A stretch of DNA of 25,501 nt from positions 11,027 through 36,527 of the forward strand of contig WKLE02002053.1 in the NCBI GenBank assembly GCA_014885115.2. Reading direction: 5' to 3'. Below are positions 9,659 through 19,604 of this stretch, one piece after another. A program made the position numbers and the translations under genes. This DNA is from Asterionellopsis glacialis. Lineage: Eukaryota; Bacillariophyta; Plagiogrammaphyceae; Rhaphoneidales; Asterionellopsidaceae. The notes beneath the pieces were generated by a model, which did not search any database, was not told where the DNA came from, and saw nothing but the letters and a program-made list of their open reading frames with translations. Positions within the stretch are counted from its first letter, which is position 1. Every line of letters starts with the position of its first letter.

Positions 9659-10825
9659 GGTGAATGTTCTTTTTAAAAAATGCACGTTATAGAAATAAAC
9701 AACTTTTTCTTGAACGAAAAAGAAAAGTATATATACCGGTAGGAATATTAAAAACTTGGAATGAATGAATCCAAGAATGACAAGATCAATGATCTTTGCG
9801 TTTTTTTTTTCTTCTTTTTTGCGATTTTACAGTGAATCCTACTGCAAGTAAGTAAAACTCTAAGAATGATGTGAGGAAAGAACATGTGTCACCTCTTTCC
9901 CAACTTAACGACTAGCCTACGTACGAATTCCATACACGAATACATGCATAGGTCCGACATGTATCCTGGGGTGAGATAGAACCAAAGCGAATCTTGGAAA
10001 ATAAGACCGTTGCTCATCTTATCGCCAATAGTGGTCAAAACAGTAATATATGTTTGATTCTATCTAACTCCATTAACAGGAAGAAGTATGTATCTTGTAG
10101 GCGAACGGACCTGTACATGTAAACATAACGTCAATCTAACCGCATTAATTAAGTACCATAGCAAGCAAGTATGCTGAATTATATAGAGAACTACGGCAAC
10201 AGCAGAAGCATCACTTCTCAGGGGTTTCCTCGTTTGTCACTCATCAGGATGTGATTTGGATAGGAAAAAAAAAGAGCACAGACAGAGCGGAGTATAGTGA
10301 CAGACAGACTGCAATGAAAATGACGCATTTTTGGGCGATGATGCGTCCCTGTTTGGAAATGTCTCACAGAACCATGTGACAGGTAGCAACCAAAGTTGAA
10401 TAGAACCATTACAGAATCCTACAATGTCATTAATTTGCATTAATTGCCACATCGTCACGTAACCCGAAAAAAGCAACCCCACAGCACACTCCCGTACAAC
10501 GGGAATGCAAAACTACGACGAAAACCGAAAAAAAAAACTCGGGAGGTTTGTGCAGTGCACCCTCCTCAAAAGGAACTTAATTGCGACTCCCAAACACCCC
10601 CCCAAGCAACAAGAGCACGCACCTCTCTCTATCGCTCTCTTGTCGCTTGTGTTATTGCACTGCCAAGATTTTCATTGTCGTTAGTGCTGTTACATTCCTT
10701 TCCTGGGAGAGTCATTAAAAGCAAGTGCATTGCAGTGCGATCAAGTTAAAGCAAAGTACTCTAACTTTCCTAGAGTATCTTGAGATATTCTTGACAAATA
10801 AAAAACCGAAACAAAAAATATAACA
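9659..10825. other. Intergenic region between divergent genes
   Basis: About 1.2 kb between the start of the secreted protein gene (minus) and the start of the palmitoyltransferase gene (plus), containing both promoters. The open frames here (for example 10444-10749 plus) are Arg/Lys/Pro-rich by composition and resemble no protein. The part nearest the palmitoyltransferase is pyrimidine-rich, then A-rich just before its ATG. No RNA gene was recognised. Confidence 0.5.
9728..9735 (-). promoter_or_regulatory. Candidate TATA box of the secreted Lys-rich gene
   Basis: TATATATA within the palindrome GTATATATAC lies 70 nt before the ATG (9658) on the minus strand, a reasonable distance for a short 5' UTR. 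There is no other evidence. Confidence 0.35.
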
Positions 10826-13043
10826 ATGACATCCAAGGTATTTGGATTTTATAATTACATGTTGGGGAGAGAAACAATGGAAGATGAAGTACAAAACTTT
10901 CGTCAAAAAGAAGAACAACCTGAATCATCAGCAACAGGTCAACAAGCAAGAACAAAATTAGAAACAGCTCATGAAGAAGGGAATGAAAGCAAAATGAACG
11001 AGCAATTAGAAGAGTCTGAAACTAGTAATGAAACAACATCGCTTTTATCAAAGAAACAACAACAAGAGGAAATAGAAAATAAGGTTCATATTGAAGCAAT
11101 GGACAAGGCAAAGATTCACAAAGAATCATCATCAACAACAATTACAGCTCAAGATTATTATTTTCCAAAAGAAAATCCAACGATTCAAAGATACTATAGA
11201 TTTACAGCATCTGCACAAACACCCTTTTGTGCTATACATAAACGACCACAACAAGATACGACCATGGTGAATGGCAAACCTATTCATCCCATGTCACCAA
11301 ATAGTAGTGGTGGTGGTGTGACAGGATTATTACGACGTAGTGCTGTTTTACCATCGCACGGGATTGACCCAACATCTAATTGGATATTAGTTTCTGTGGG
11401 AGGACGATCTGGTTGGGCGAGACGTAGCAATGCTGGTAACAACAATCCTCATCAAAATCAATCATCTTCCACCATGCAACCATCATCGCAACCGGGTACA
11501 TTTGTACCAGCTGATACATTTAAGGCAACAGAAGGATGGATGGGAAATCATATCTTTCTATGTGGTGGTAAACTCATGTTGGGATCAGATGCACCATTAT
11601 TCTTCTTTACCAATCTAATGTTATTTACAGGTGTTCTCATTCACTTTTTGGTAATTCTACCAAAATTACAAGACTTGTATTCAACAACAGCAGCAACCAC
11701 CGAACACGATGATTATTATAATCATACAACAATACCATCATCATCATCATCTGAAATCCCTCATTGGTTAATCCACCCCACAATTTATTGGATAAGTTTG
11801 GCTTTATTTGTCATTGCCTTGGTAACATTGTGGATTTCCGCCTTGATGGATCCAGGTATTTTACCAGCAGTTTCATCACCTGTGAAACCACCAGTCCCTA
11901 ACGATGGTATACCCATGGGTGGACCATTGGGATATAGATATTGTTCTACATGTAACATCTTTCGTACACCACGAAGTAAACATTGCAATTCATGTAATGT
12001 TTGTGTATCAAAATTCGATCAGTAAGTTTATTTATTTGTAGTGATGTATGATTTGAGTTCTGTCGGTGCATGTGTTGTGAAATGACCATGTACACGGCAC
12101 ACTAGCATTGTTGGTTTTTAACAAAGAACTAACACAACAATACTGTTCTCTGGTTCTTCTTCTTCTTCTTCCTCCTCCTTTGTATTGCACTCTACACTGA
12201 AATTGAACATCACACAGCCATTGTCCTTGGGTTGGAAATTGTATAGGTGAACGTAATCATCGTTTCTTTTTTGTCTTTTTGATTGCAATATCATCATTGA
12301 CAGTTCTAGTAACAGCATCATGTATTCAAATTCTAATAAAAGCCATGGCAAATCTGGAGCATGATATTGCTGACGTGATACACCAAAGTAGTAATGACAC
12401 TGGTATTCTTTTCAACATGACCAACGACAATACGACCTTTACCAATTTTACCGCACTACCCTTGGCAAATCATCATCATCCACATACTGAATTGGAAGAT
12501 TTTCCACATGTCATGTCAGATTTGTGGCATGTGATCATGTCAATGCCATTGGTTGTATTGACTGGGTCATTCTGTTTGTTATGTGCATGGTCTCTAACGT
12601 CCTTGACATTTTTCCATGCCATGATTATTACGATAGCACAAACCACCAATGAACGTGTGAGAGGTGTGTATAGATATGGTGGTACGGACAATACAGCCGA
12701 TCAAGGGTGTTGTTCCAATTGGTGTACAGCTCTATGCAGTGCAAGACCTTCATCTAAATTACCTGCGGATTTTTCCCAAACTGTTTATGGATTTGGCGAT
12801 GGTACTGGTGAATCCATTTGGAGAGCTTCAACAACGGCAGCGGCAGGTAACGGTGATGGTGATTCTGCTGGAGGTAGCGGGAAAAATGCGGCTAGTTCAC
12901 TCAGTTCACCTACAAGTTCTACAGCCAAAGTTGCTTCGTCTTCTAGATATGGAAGTACTGAAACGACCACAACAGAAGCCACTCATTTTGAAGATGTTGA
13001 GAAAGGTGATGGGCCAACACCAAGAAGTGAAGGAAATGATTAA
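10826..13043 (+). CDS. DHHC-type protein S-acyltransferase (palmitoyltransferase), 2 exons
   Basis: Transfers palmitate to Cys of membrane-associated proteins. Exons 10826-12021 and 12218-13043 give 673 aa. The core is a four-helix DHHC enzyme: TM1 about 258-280, TM2 about 319-340, conserved DPG at 342-344, Cys-rich zinc domain about 370-415 (CSTC 373-376, HC 386-387, C390, C393), catalytic DHHC at 398-401 followed by PWVGNCIGERNHRFF, TM3 about 415-437, TM4 about 507-536, and the family TTxE motif as TTNE 541-544. The first about 240 residues form a long N-terminal extension: disordered Glu/Gln/Ser-rich to about 105, then NPTIQRYYRFTASAQTPFCA (117-136) and a Gly/Ser/Asn-rich linker. The last about 115 residues are Ser/Thr/Gly-rich with a CCSNWCTALC cluster near the membrane. 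The start is the first ATG of the open frame, in an A-rich context (AACAATG). Family secure; substrate and membrane unknown. Confidence 0.93.
12022..12217 (+). other. Palmitoyltransferase intron inside the DHHC motif
   Basis: GTAAGT donor at 12022, acceptor CACACAG ending at 12217, 196 nt, phase 2, with a (TTC)n/(CTC)n-like pyrimidine tract around 12150-12180. It splits the codon of the first His: exon 1 ends GAT CA and exon 2 begins C CAT TGT, which restores DHHC. Without splicing, the frame ends at a TAA at 12023-12025 after Asp-Gln. Confidence 0.95.
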
Positions 13044-13841
13044 TACACCACTACTGGAAAGAGCACTAGTAATTAGAAAATTACACATGGCCATGAAAAC
13101 ACAACTTTTTTTAAAAAAGTAGAAAATCAACTTGGGAAATCAAATCAACTTTGGAAGTCAAATAAACTGAGTTTTGCACGCTGTTACAAATTAAAATAAA
13201 ATTACAAAAAATACAAAAAGTAAAAGTGTTTTGCTTGTATGTACGTTTGGCTGATATGATATTTCTAGTATATGTGTAAGATAGGAAGGAACGGACGTAG
13301 TACGTACGAGTTTGAATTAATCAAATTCACGAGTCGCGTACGCGCGACTGATGAGCAAGAGCTCCTCTTTGTTGAAGTGTCTTTGATTGGAGTCTGCTGC
13401 CAAGTTGAAGCGACATCAAACCAAATCACAGGATCATCATTTTCAATCCTACCAGGTGTAAAGTTCTTGTACCACGAAAGCGTGAGACAGTCAGTACCAG
13501 GTACGAGTTTTTGTAGGACCTCTCTCTAGAGGTACTGAACGACTGTGTCTGTGCAAGATATCGACCTCTTTATTTCTTCTCTTCTTCTCTTCCTCATTGC
13601 AGAGGACTGTACAACCTGCCAGTGCATTCATGAGACAACAACATTAGGTGTCTTTGACTTGTTGCCTGTTGTGTTGTAGTTTATCGTTTTCGTATTCAAA
13701 GATATCCAAAAAAACGCATACGTGTTCTGGGAAGAAAAGAATCTCTGTAATCATTTGAGTTCGAAATACTGTAGAGATTCACAGTATATTCTTCATTATT
13801 TGTGTATCTCAACAAGTCTCACAATAACGAGATCACTGATA
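13044..13841. other. Intergenic region, promoter of the FABP-like gene
   Basis: It contains the 3' end of the palmitoyltransferase gene and the promoter of the next gene. It holds the inverted repeat AGTCGCG-TACG-CGCGACT (13332-13349), next to a GTACGTACGAG stretch. Open frames such as 13272-13529 have no recognisable protein character. No other element is clear. Confidence 0.5.
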
Positions 13842-15518
13842 ATGACAATAATGATGAAAATTACCTTCAAAGTGCTATTTTGTTGCTTTTACTCGTTGTT
13901 ATTATCAACAACAGCAAAAGTAGCTGCATTTTCATCATCAACAACGGTTCAACAATTGAAACTTTCTGCTCAGAACAAGAATCATCGTCAACAATCTCTA
14001 AGCAGCACTTTTGAAAAGCCATCAGCAGTGTTGAATTCTGCATACAACATCCCTACTCACAAGGATGAAGTACTGAAACCAACTACTGCACTATTTGCAT
14101 TTCCCAGTAGCAGAAGTCATAATCATCATGAATCAGTGGCATTCAGTTCTAGTGGAAATGTCCGTTTTGGTGGTAGTATTAGTAGCAGTCGTCGTCATCG
14201 TCGTCTTCGGCAACAAAAGTCCTTGTTGTTTTCATCAACAACCAATAACAACCATGGTTCAACCTCAAATACCACTACAGTTAGTCGTAGCGTTGTTAAA
14301 AAATTGCGTACCGGATTGACTCGAATGATTCTAATAATCTCCTTGCCATTTCGAAAATTAAAAAATCGTTTAAGTTCATCCAAAGACAATTGTGAAGAAG
14401 ACAATGGTAAGAACAGCAACGATTCTATGACGGCAAATCTGATGACACCTATTGTTGCGAATGTTGATACAAACACAGCAGGCACTAGTCACGATATCGG
14501 TCTTGATGCTGTTGCTTCTCTTGTGACAGAGAAGGCAACAGCAGCCAATGATCGTATTGAATCGTTCCAACAAAATATCAAACATAGTTTAGAAATGATG
14601 GCTGAACCAATCAACAACTTGAAACACGATACCATGGAAATGATTGCTGAACCAATCAACAACTTGAAACAAGATACGATAGAAAGGATTGCTGAACCAA
14701 TCAACAACTTGAAACAAGATACCATCAATACCTTTGATGCTGTAGCATCCACATTATCGGAACCTTTGACAACACCCACGGCACCAAAACCTGCATCATC
14801 CACGGCCTCTTCTTCCTCTACTATGGAACAAAGCGCTTCCAAAGAATCAGCTCCATCAGTAGTAGCATCAACAACAATTTCATCTGCAGTTATAGAAAAA
14901 GAAAAAACTTCTACTCGTGGTAATACTGCAGCAGCAGCTACTGTCGATGCCGCCACCGCTGTTCCTGTGGGAGATCGTTGGGCTATATCACACCCTGATG
15001 TGGATCTATCAGGTGAATGGAATATGATTGTGACGGATGAATTCAAAAAAGACTATGATGAATATTTAAAGCAATTGGGACAACCGATGATAGTGCGGAG
15101 TGTTGCAGTAGGGATCATAAGTATGACCACGGAGGAAACCAAACAACTAGATCAAGGGCGTAAATTATGGATTAGGGGTGTGAATGCACGTGGGGTATGG
15201 GAGCGTACCCTGGAAGCTTCTGGTACATGCTATCAACGTCATTCTCACGATCCTGAAACAGATGCCACGTTGGTGCCAGTGGAAACTGCTGATTCTGAAA
15301 CTGTAGTTGCCGAATCGTGGTGGGAAGATCAGGGTACAGTCCATAGGTCATGGTTACGTGGTGGTGTGAAATATGGTGGAGGTGACTTTGAAAGTAAACG
15401 TTATTTGGAACAGGATGGCAAAGTTCTAGTTTGTGAATCAACATTCCATCCAAAAGATACAACACGTGCAAAAGCAAAGATTGCATGGAGATTTTTAAGA
15501 ACAGGTGAAAGCCTTTAA
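13842..15518 (+). CDS. Predicted plastid protein with 15-residue repeats and a FABP/lipocalin-like C-terminal domain
   Basis: 558 aa from the ATG at 13842; upstream the frame stays open but only to a GTG. The N-terminus has a signal peptide ending KVAAFSSS, again with Phe at the predicted cleavage site (VAA-F, 29/30), which indicates plastid targeting. A long Ser/Asn/Thr/Arg-rich region follows, with two AF motifs but no domain. Residues 254-298 are three in-phase copies of AEPINNLK[H/Q]DT[MI]xxx, predicted helical and amphipathic. After a Ser/Thr/Ala/Pro linker, residues about 378-556 form the only globular part. It starts DVDLSGEWNMIVTDEFKKDY and EYLKQLGQPMIVRSVA, which resembles the N-terminus of fatty-acid-binding proteins (SGxW, then a helix-turn-helix with YLKxLG), and continues with Gly/Arg-rich strands and a WRFLRTG end. 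A plastid lipid- or pigment-binding role is my inference; the FABP resemblance rests on pattern only. Confidence 0.8.
   Translation: MTIMMKITFKVLFCCFYSLLLSTTAKVAAFSSSTTVQQLKLSAQNKNHRQQSLSSTFEKPSAVLNSAYNIPTHKDEVLKPTTALFAFPSSRSHNHHESVAFSSSGNVRFGGSISSSRRHRRLRQQKSLLFSSTTNNNHGSTSNTTTVSRSVVKKLRTGLTRMILIISLPFRKLKNRLSSSKDNCEEDNGKNSNDSMTANLMTPIVANVDTNTAGTSHDIGLDAVASLVTEKATAANDRIESFQQNIKHSLEMMAEPINNLKHDTMEMIAEPINNLKQDTIERIAEPINNLKQDTINTFDAVASTLSEPLTTPTAPKPASSTASSSSTMEQSASKESAPSVVASTTISSAVIEKEKTSTRGNTAAAATVDAATAVPVGDRWAISHPDVDLSGEWNMIVTDEFKKDYDEYLKQLGQPMIVRSVAVGIISMTTEETKQLDQGRKLWIRGVNARGVWERTLEASGTCYQRHSHDPETDATLVPVETADSETVVAESWWEDQGTVHRSWLRGGVKYGGGDFESKRYLEQDGKVLVCESTFHPKDTTRAKAKIAWRFLRTGESL
14601..14735 (+). 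repeat. Three tandem 45-nt units encoding 15-residue repeats
   Basis: Units 14601-14645, 14646-14690 and 14691-14735 are nearly identical in DNA (GCTGAACCAATCAACAACTT at the start of each). Each encodes AEPINNLK[H/Q]DT plus four variable residues. The preceding residues (HSLEMM) resemble the end of a unit, so a fourth partial copy may precede. High DNA identity including third positions suggests recent duplication or ongoing homogenisation. Confidence 0.9.
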
Positions 15519-15938
15519 GTATGGGTAGTAGATTCCGCTCTCTAGTTTGTAAGAGAGCGCGAGTGTGTAGTAGAATATGTACACCATCAACTACTATAGT
15601 GCACCACAAAAACATCAAGTGGAAATGCCCTTGCGTAGTTGGTGGATGAAATTGTGTTTTGTAAGTGAAACAAAGGTCAAAGTATGGTGTTATGATTGAG
15701 CGTAACCAACAAGGAACTTTAAAATATTAATAGGATCAATAATTTGAAAAAACAGTCCCACATAGATGTCGATTCTTTTCTTGTACTATAGCTTTTTTAA
15801 ATTTATATCATGAAAGTTAACATATCACTATCATCAATAAAAACATGCCACCAAGGCAATTTGAATCACAATCGAGCTGTGAGTATCGTAGTTTTAATAT
15901 CTACCGGTGAACAATGCATCTTTAAGGAATATTAAATC
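15519..15938. other. Intergenic region between convergent genes, with a 3' UTR stem-loop
   Basis: It holds the 3' UTRs of the FABP-like gene (plus) and the carrier gene (minus). A perfect hairpin CGCTCTCT-N8-AGAGAGCG lies at 15536-15559, 17 nt after the FABP-like stop codon. The rest is AT-rich and shows nothing recognisable. Confidence 0.5.
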
Positions 15939-17084
15939 TCATGGCTGTACATCATCTTGGGATTTACTAAACCACCCTTGTACGATATCAAAGGTTGTAA
16001 AGCTGATGCTAAATGCCACTGGTCCCTTCATCCAATTCATACTAACACCCTTAAAGAAGCCACGTATACCCTGCTCCTGCCATAAATGTATAATAGTTGT
16101 TCTCATATTCAATGGTACATCCACATGATGCGCTGACTTTTCACCGAATGCTTGTAATGCTGCCTCACGATTAGGTACAATACCAATGGTTTGCATCCGA
16201 CGTCGTGTGACCTCCAGGGGATAGGTTAACGTTTGTGCACATAATCCTGAAAGGGCACCACATTTCATTTTTTCCCAGTTGGTGGGCGATCTATGTTTCA
16301 GTTGCGTAATTTTTTTCTTGGCTTGTTCATTGATGGCAAATGCTACACCACTGTAGGGTAATATGCCCATAATCGTTGGTGTTATACCACGGAACAACCC
16401 TCTGACACCACCTTTTTCAAAGTTTTTCACCAAGACTCGTACAAACCCAGGATCTTGATGATGTTTTTTCTTTTTGTAGACCGCCAATTGTGCTCTTGTT
16501 AAATCTAATGGATATGTTAATGTCACACTTACGGCACCAGCAAAAGAGCCTGCCAGCAGGGATTCTAAAGGCGACAAATGTTTACTTGATATACTAGCAT
16601 TATCGTCACTCCCTTGGTGTTCATGGTTGGTGTGTAAAAAGTACCGTTTACATCGATCAAACACCATAAATTGTATACCTGAATATGGAAAGACCCGTAT
16701 CATGGTAGCTGTATTACCCTTCCATAGGGCTCCCATCCCTTCATTCCGTATAATATGCATAGCAGTTGTAGGGACTTGTGTTAATCGGAATTGCATGGCT
16801 GATGTTTGATATAGGATTTTGATCCTATCAATGGGTGCCACTACACTTTTCGCCACCATCCCCGCAACGCCACCAGCTAACAAATTACGGACCTCACGTG
16901 GTAGTTGTTGTATAGGCTCTAATTCATGTTTAAACTTAGTTTCCATGCGACGGAGTGTTGGATGATCCGTTGTTTTACGTGCAATCAATGTAGCCACAGT
17001 TGAATGAGGACTATTGGGATCATTCGTGTTACTTGTTTCAATAACGGTTGGTTGCGTTTCTATAGATGTATTATTGTCCTCCAT
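15939..17084 (-). CDS. Mitochondrial carrier, SLC25A42/SLC25A16/Leu5-like (CoA or adenine-nucleotide type)
   Basis: 381 aa from the ATG at 17084; the upstream extension to 17237 begins only at a non-ATG codon. The three-repeat carrier fold is complete, with signatures PIDRIK (84-89), PLDLTR (192-197) and PLEVTR (289-294) at the ends of the odd helices. Each repeat also has the second-half motif: GALWKGN 118-124, GLFRGITPT 229-237, GFFKGVSMN 342-350. The first repeat (AGGVAGMVAKSVVAPIDRIK, then WKGNTATMIRVFPYSGIQFM) is close to the SLC25A42/SLC25A16/Leu5 group, whose members move coenzyme A and adenine nucleotides across the inner mitochondrial membrane. Substrate assignment is by resemblance only. 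The first about 60 residues are a Ser/Thr/Asn-rich extension of unknown role. The protein looks intact and functional. Confidence 0.92.
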   Translation of the reverse strand: MEDNNTSIETQPTVIETSNTNDPNSPHSTVATLIARKTTDHPTLRRMETKFKHELEPIQQLPREVRNLLAGGVAGMVAKSVVAPIDRIKILYQTSAMQFRLTQVPTTAMHIIRNEGMGALWKGNTATMIRVFPYSGIQFMVFDRCKRYFLHTNHEHQGSDDNASISSKHLSPLESLLAGSFAGAVSVTLTYPLDLTRAQLAVYKKKKHHQDPGFVRVLVKNFEKGGVRGLFRGITPTIMGILPYSGVAFAINEQAKKKITQLKHRSPTNWEKMKCGALSGLCAQTLTYPLEVTRRRMQTIGIVPNREAALQAFGEKSAHHVDVPLNMRTTIIHLWQEQGIRGFFKGVSMNWMKGPVAFSISFTTFDIVQGWFSKSQDDVQP

Positions 17085-17571
17085 CTTTTGAAAAAAAATC
17101 GAGGCGTTGCTCACACACAGAGAAACACGAGTTGGAGTTTTCTGTAGAAAATAATCTATGAGAAATGTTTTATACCACCTTGATTTTTCTTTTTGATGGT
17201 TCAATCCAGAAAGGTGTGAGTCAAAGATGAAGCGCAATGCAAAGGAGACTCTGTGGTTGTGTGACTAATCGATCTGTACAGGGAAATGAGGAAGAGTTTA
17301 GTCAGTCTCTCGCTTTCTTGTGGACTCGAAAGAAGAGTAGCAGTCCAACCGTAATCCGATGGAGGGGAGTCTGAAAAAAAAATTGTGTCATGTATGGCCC
17401 TCCCCAAAAGAGATGCGAACGCGCTCTATTGTGTGTTCCCTGCTGGGCTTGTGTGATATGCTCAGAAGCAGGAGATCGATACTACAGAAGACTGACTACC
17501 TGGTACCTGTATGTACCGGTGGTAGGACTAATAGATACGACACGAATCAAAAAATAATAAAATAAATAAGG
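17085..17571. other. Intergenic region upstream of the carrier gene
   Basis: Promoter side of the minus-strand carrier gene. It contains GTAC-type palindromic sequence around 17497-17525 (GGTACCTGTATGTACC) and no convincing gene. CpG frequency is still like that of the host genes here. Confidence 0.45.
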
Positions 17572-17730
17572 ATGTCGGTGACGCGCTCCAAGACAGATAA
17601 TGGAACTCATTCGTCTGAGGAAAACTATGTATACATTCATCGTATATTGGACATAATAAACGAAGAACATTCTGACATGAATAAATATAATAATGTTAAC
17701 TCTAATCCTGGAGAACTTGCTTACAGATAG
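17572..17730 (+). CDS. Small open frame, possible 5' gene fragment
   Basis: A 52-residue frame starting MSVTRSKTDNGTHSSEENYV and ending ELAYR. Its ATG follows a long A-rich run (AAAATAATAAAATAAATAAGG), the same kind of context as the start codons of host genes here. The composition is hydrophilic and protein-like but matches nothing I know. It lies on the host side of the compositional change at about 18.4 kb, so it could be the truncated start of a gene, a small gene, or chance. Confidence 0.25.
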   Translation: MSVTRSKTDNGTHSSEENYVYIHRILDIINEEHSDMNKYNNVNSNPGELAYR

Positions 17731-17898
17731 ATTTTCCTACCACGTTAAAAAAGTACCTTGAACCATGCGATCTATCTGTACAAAATCAAGGCAATATAGC
17801 TCAACAAAGAACTGACCAAAAATCTTCTTTCAAGTTGCATTCAGTCACTTTAATAGTATATTTTTTTCATAAAAGCCTTGGAATTGGTTCAAAGTTGT

Positions 17899-18390
17899 TC
17901 AAACAACATACTTTTTTAGCTTAAAGTAACACCTTTTTTTTGTAAATTTTATGGTTGGTACTACCTTGGACCACCATCCCTTAGAATCTCTGTAGACTCT
18001 AATATGCTGGCCGGCTCTAAAAACCAAACCTTTCTCTGTTATTTCTTGATAGCGTAAAGACTCGATCAAATATTTGTATTCTTTTCTTTTGGAAAATGTT
18101 GATGATGTCAACAATGATGTTTCGGTATACCAAGTTACACATAGAATTGAACCTATACAGAAATGTTTGGTTTTTAGATTTTTACGTTTTACCCAAAAAA
18201 ATTGAAAGAAGCTATTATCTTCTTCAAGAGGCCAATATAGTGGTCCCCACTTTGTAGTTCCATCACAGCTATAAAGTATAAAGAAAATCTTTCCTTTGGA
18301 TATAATTGAACTTAAAAAAATGGACCGATATCGATTGACTCCTTTTGGTGTGTGTTTTGGGGAAATTTTTGTAGACTTGTCATGGTTCAA
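17899..18390 (-). pseudogene. Unrecognised open frame without ATG, possible remnant
   Basis: A 163-codon minus-strand frame with no ATG anywhere in it; its first codon is TTG, preceded closely by in-frame stops. It reads aromatic and Lys-rich (KWGPLYWPLEEDNSFFQFFW), and its end AGQHIRVYRDSKGWWSKV vaguely resembles small SH3-like barrels at the C-termini of integrase-type proteins, but that is weak. It could be a decayed mobile-element fragment or an exon. It stops where CpG depletion begins. Confidence 0.25.
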
Positions 18391-19393
18391 GCTAGTTTCT
18401 TACTAGAACTGACTATCTTTACCAGCATACCAGGTACATAAAAAATTCCTATCATACATAGGGTAATGCATTGCAATAGGCATCTGTTTGTGCAGATTTT
18501 ATTGTGAAAATCTTATATCTTGTGTGTGTGTTGGTTATGACATTGGCTGCCAATATGACATAGTATGCTAATCTGCTAGAATGTGCAACCTTATACTTTA
18601 GATTACACTTGCATCGCCACATCAGTTATTGGCCAAATGATAATGGTACTCTGCAGCTTGTTGACTTAGCATAAGCCCCCAAATCAATATTTGACTTACA
18701 AAGAACTTCTGGATATTAACTTTGAAACTTATTATAAAGAAGAACAAAATGACAAAGAACTCAAGCTGGATGCTCATAGTAAATTTGGGTTAGTTCTCTT
18801 GCTGGTGATGGTGGGACTTCAACAATAAAGAAGCTTCCTTTGATTCTTAATGTTACTACATTAGTATTGGTATGCATTCATGATGATTATGGTGCTTTTC
18901 AAAAGCATGAATTACTACAAAAACATACTATAGCCATTTGAGGTAAAAAGGATTCCTAATATATTATTGCAAATAAGTTGTTGTCCAACTCAAAGAAACA
19001 CCACAACCCCCTTAAAACTCAAATTAATGCATTTTTTCAAATGATGCACTCTATTATCTGAAGGCAGCATGAATCCTGGAAACAAAATATCTATGGAATA
19101 TAATACTCCATGGTGCACAACATCACATTCTTTCTCTCTATATTTTAATGATACTGCAAATATACCAGTCAGTGATAAAGCTGATGATTGTAAGGATACA
19201 TACAGGACCATTAGTATTACTAGGAGCAGCAGAGAGATGTGAAATAACACATAAATCTAACAAGAGAGCCTACCTTAGTGCTGACAAAACAGAAAAACAA
19301 TCAATTATAAATACAACTATGAGACATGTTCTAGTTTGCTTTAGGTGGGTCACCCCAGTACTAGAGGGTGTGAAATTTTAAACCTGACAAGTC

Positions 19394-19417
19394 AAAGCTA
19401 GTAAAATTACTAGCTTT
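19394..19417. repeat. Perfect hairpin, 11-bp arms, 2-nt loop
   Basis: AAAGCTAGTAA and TTACTAGCTTT flank AA. It sits 28 bp left of the larger cloverleaf-like structure. Confidence 0.9.
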
Positions 19418-19445
19418 TCTTGCAAAAATTCTGGCATGATTCCCT

Positions 19446-19577
19446 AACTTGTGAGCATTTAAACTCATGCAATACTGGTTCCAGTATGATTACACTCTAT
19501 GTATTTTGTAAAGTGTAACCATACCCCATCTTGTATGGGTTAGATGTCTCTGTGTTGAGTTTAAATGCTCACAAGTT
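19446..19577. repeat. Cloverleaf-like nested inverted repeat, 22-bp outer stem
   Basis: The outer arms 19446-19467 and 19556-19577 are perfect reverse complements over 22 bp. Between them are three smaller inverted repeats: ATACTGG-TT-CCAGTAT (19472-19487), TTACACT...AGTGTAA (19490-19496 with 19512-19518) and CCATAC...GTATGG (19519-19524 with 19533-19538). They are ordered without overlap, so all four stems can form together. Confidence 0.9.
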
Positions 19578-19592
19578 GGACCATTTCATGAC

Positions 19593-19604
19593 AGAACTAG
19601 TTCT
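19593..19604. repeat. 12-bp perfect palindrome
   Basis: AGAACTAGTTCT lies 15 bp right of the cloverleaf-like structure. Confidence 0.85.

Noticed and set aside
10444..10749. 101-codon frame upstream of the palmitoyltransferase
   Set aside because: Composition follows the local C/A-rich DNA; no domain, and it lies in the expected promoter and 5' UTR.
12664..13122. 152-codon plus frame overlapping palmitoyltransferase exon 2
   Set aside because: Shadow of the real exon, which continues the DHHC enzyme through the TTxE motif to its stop.
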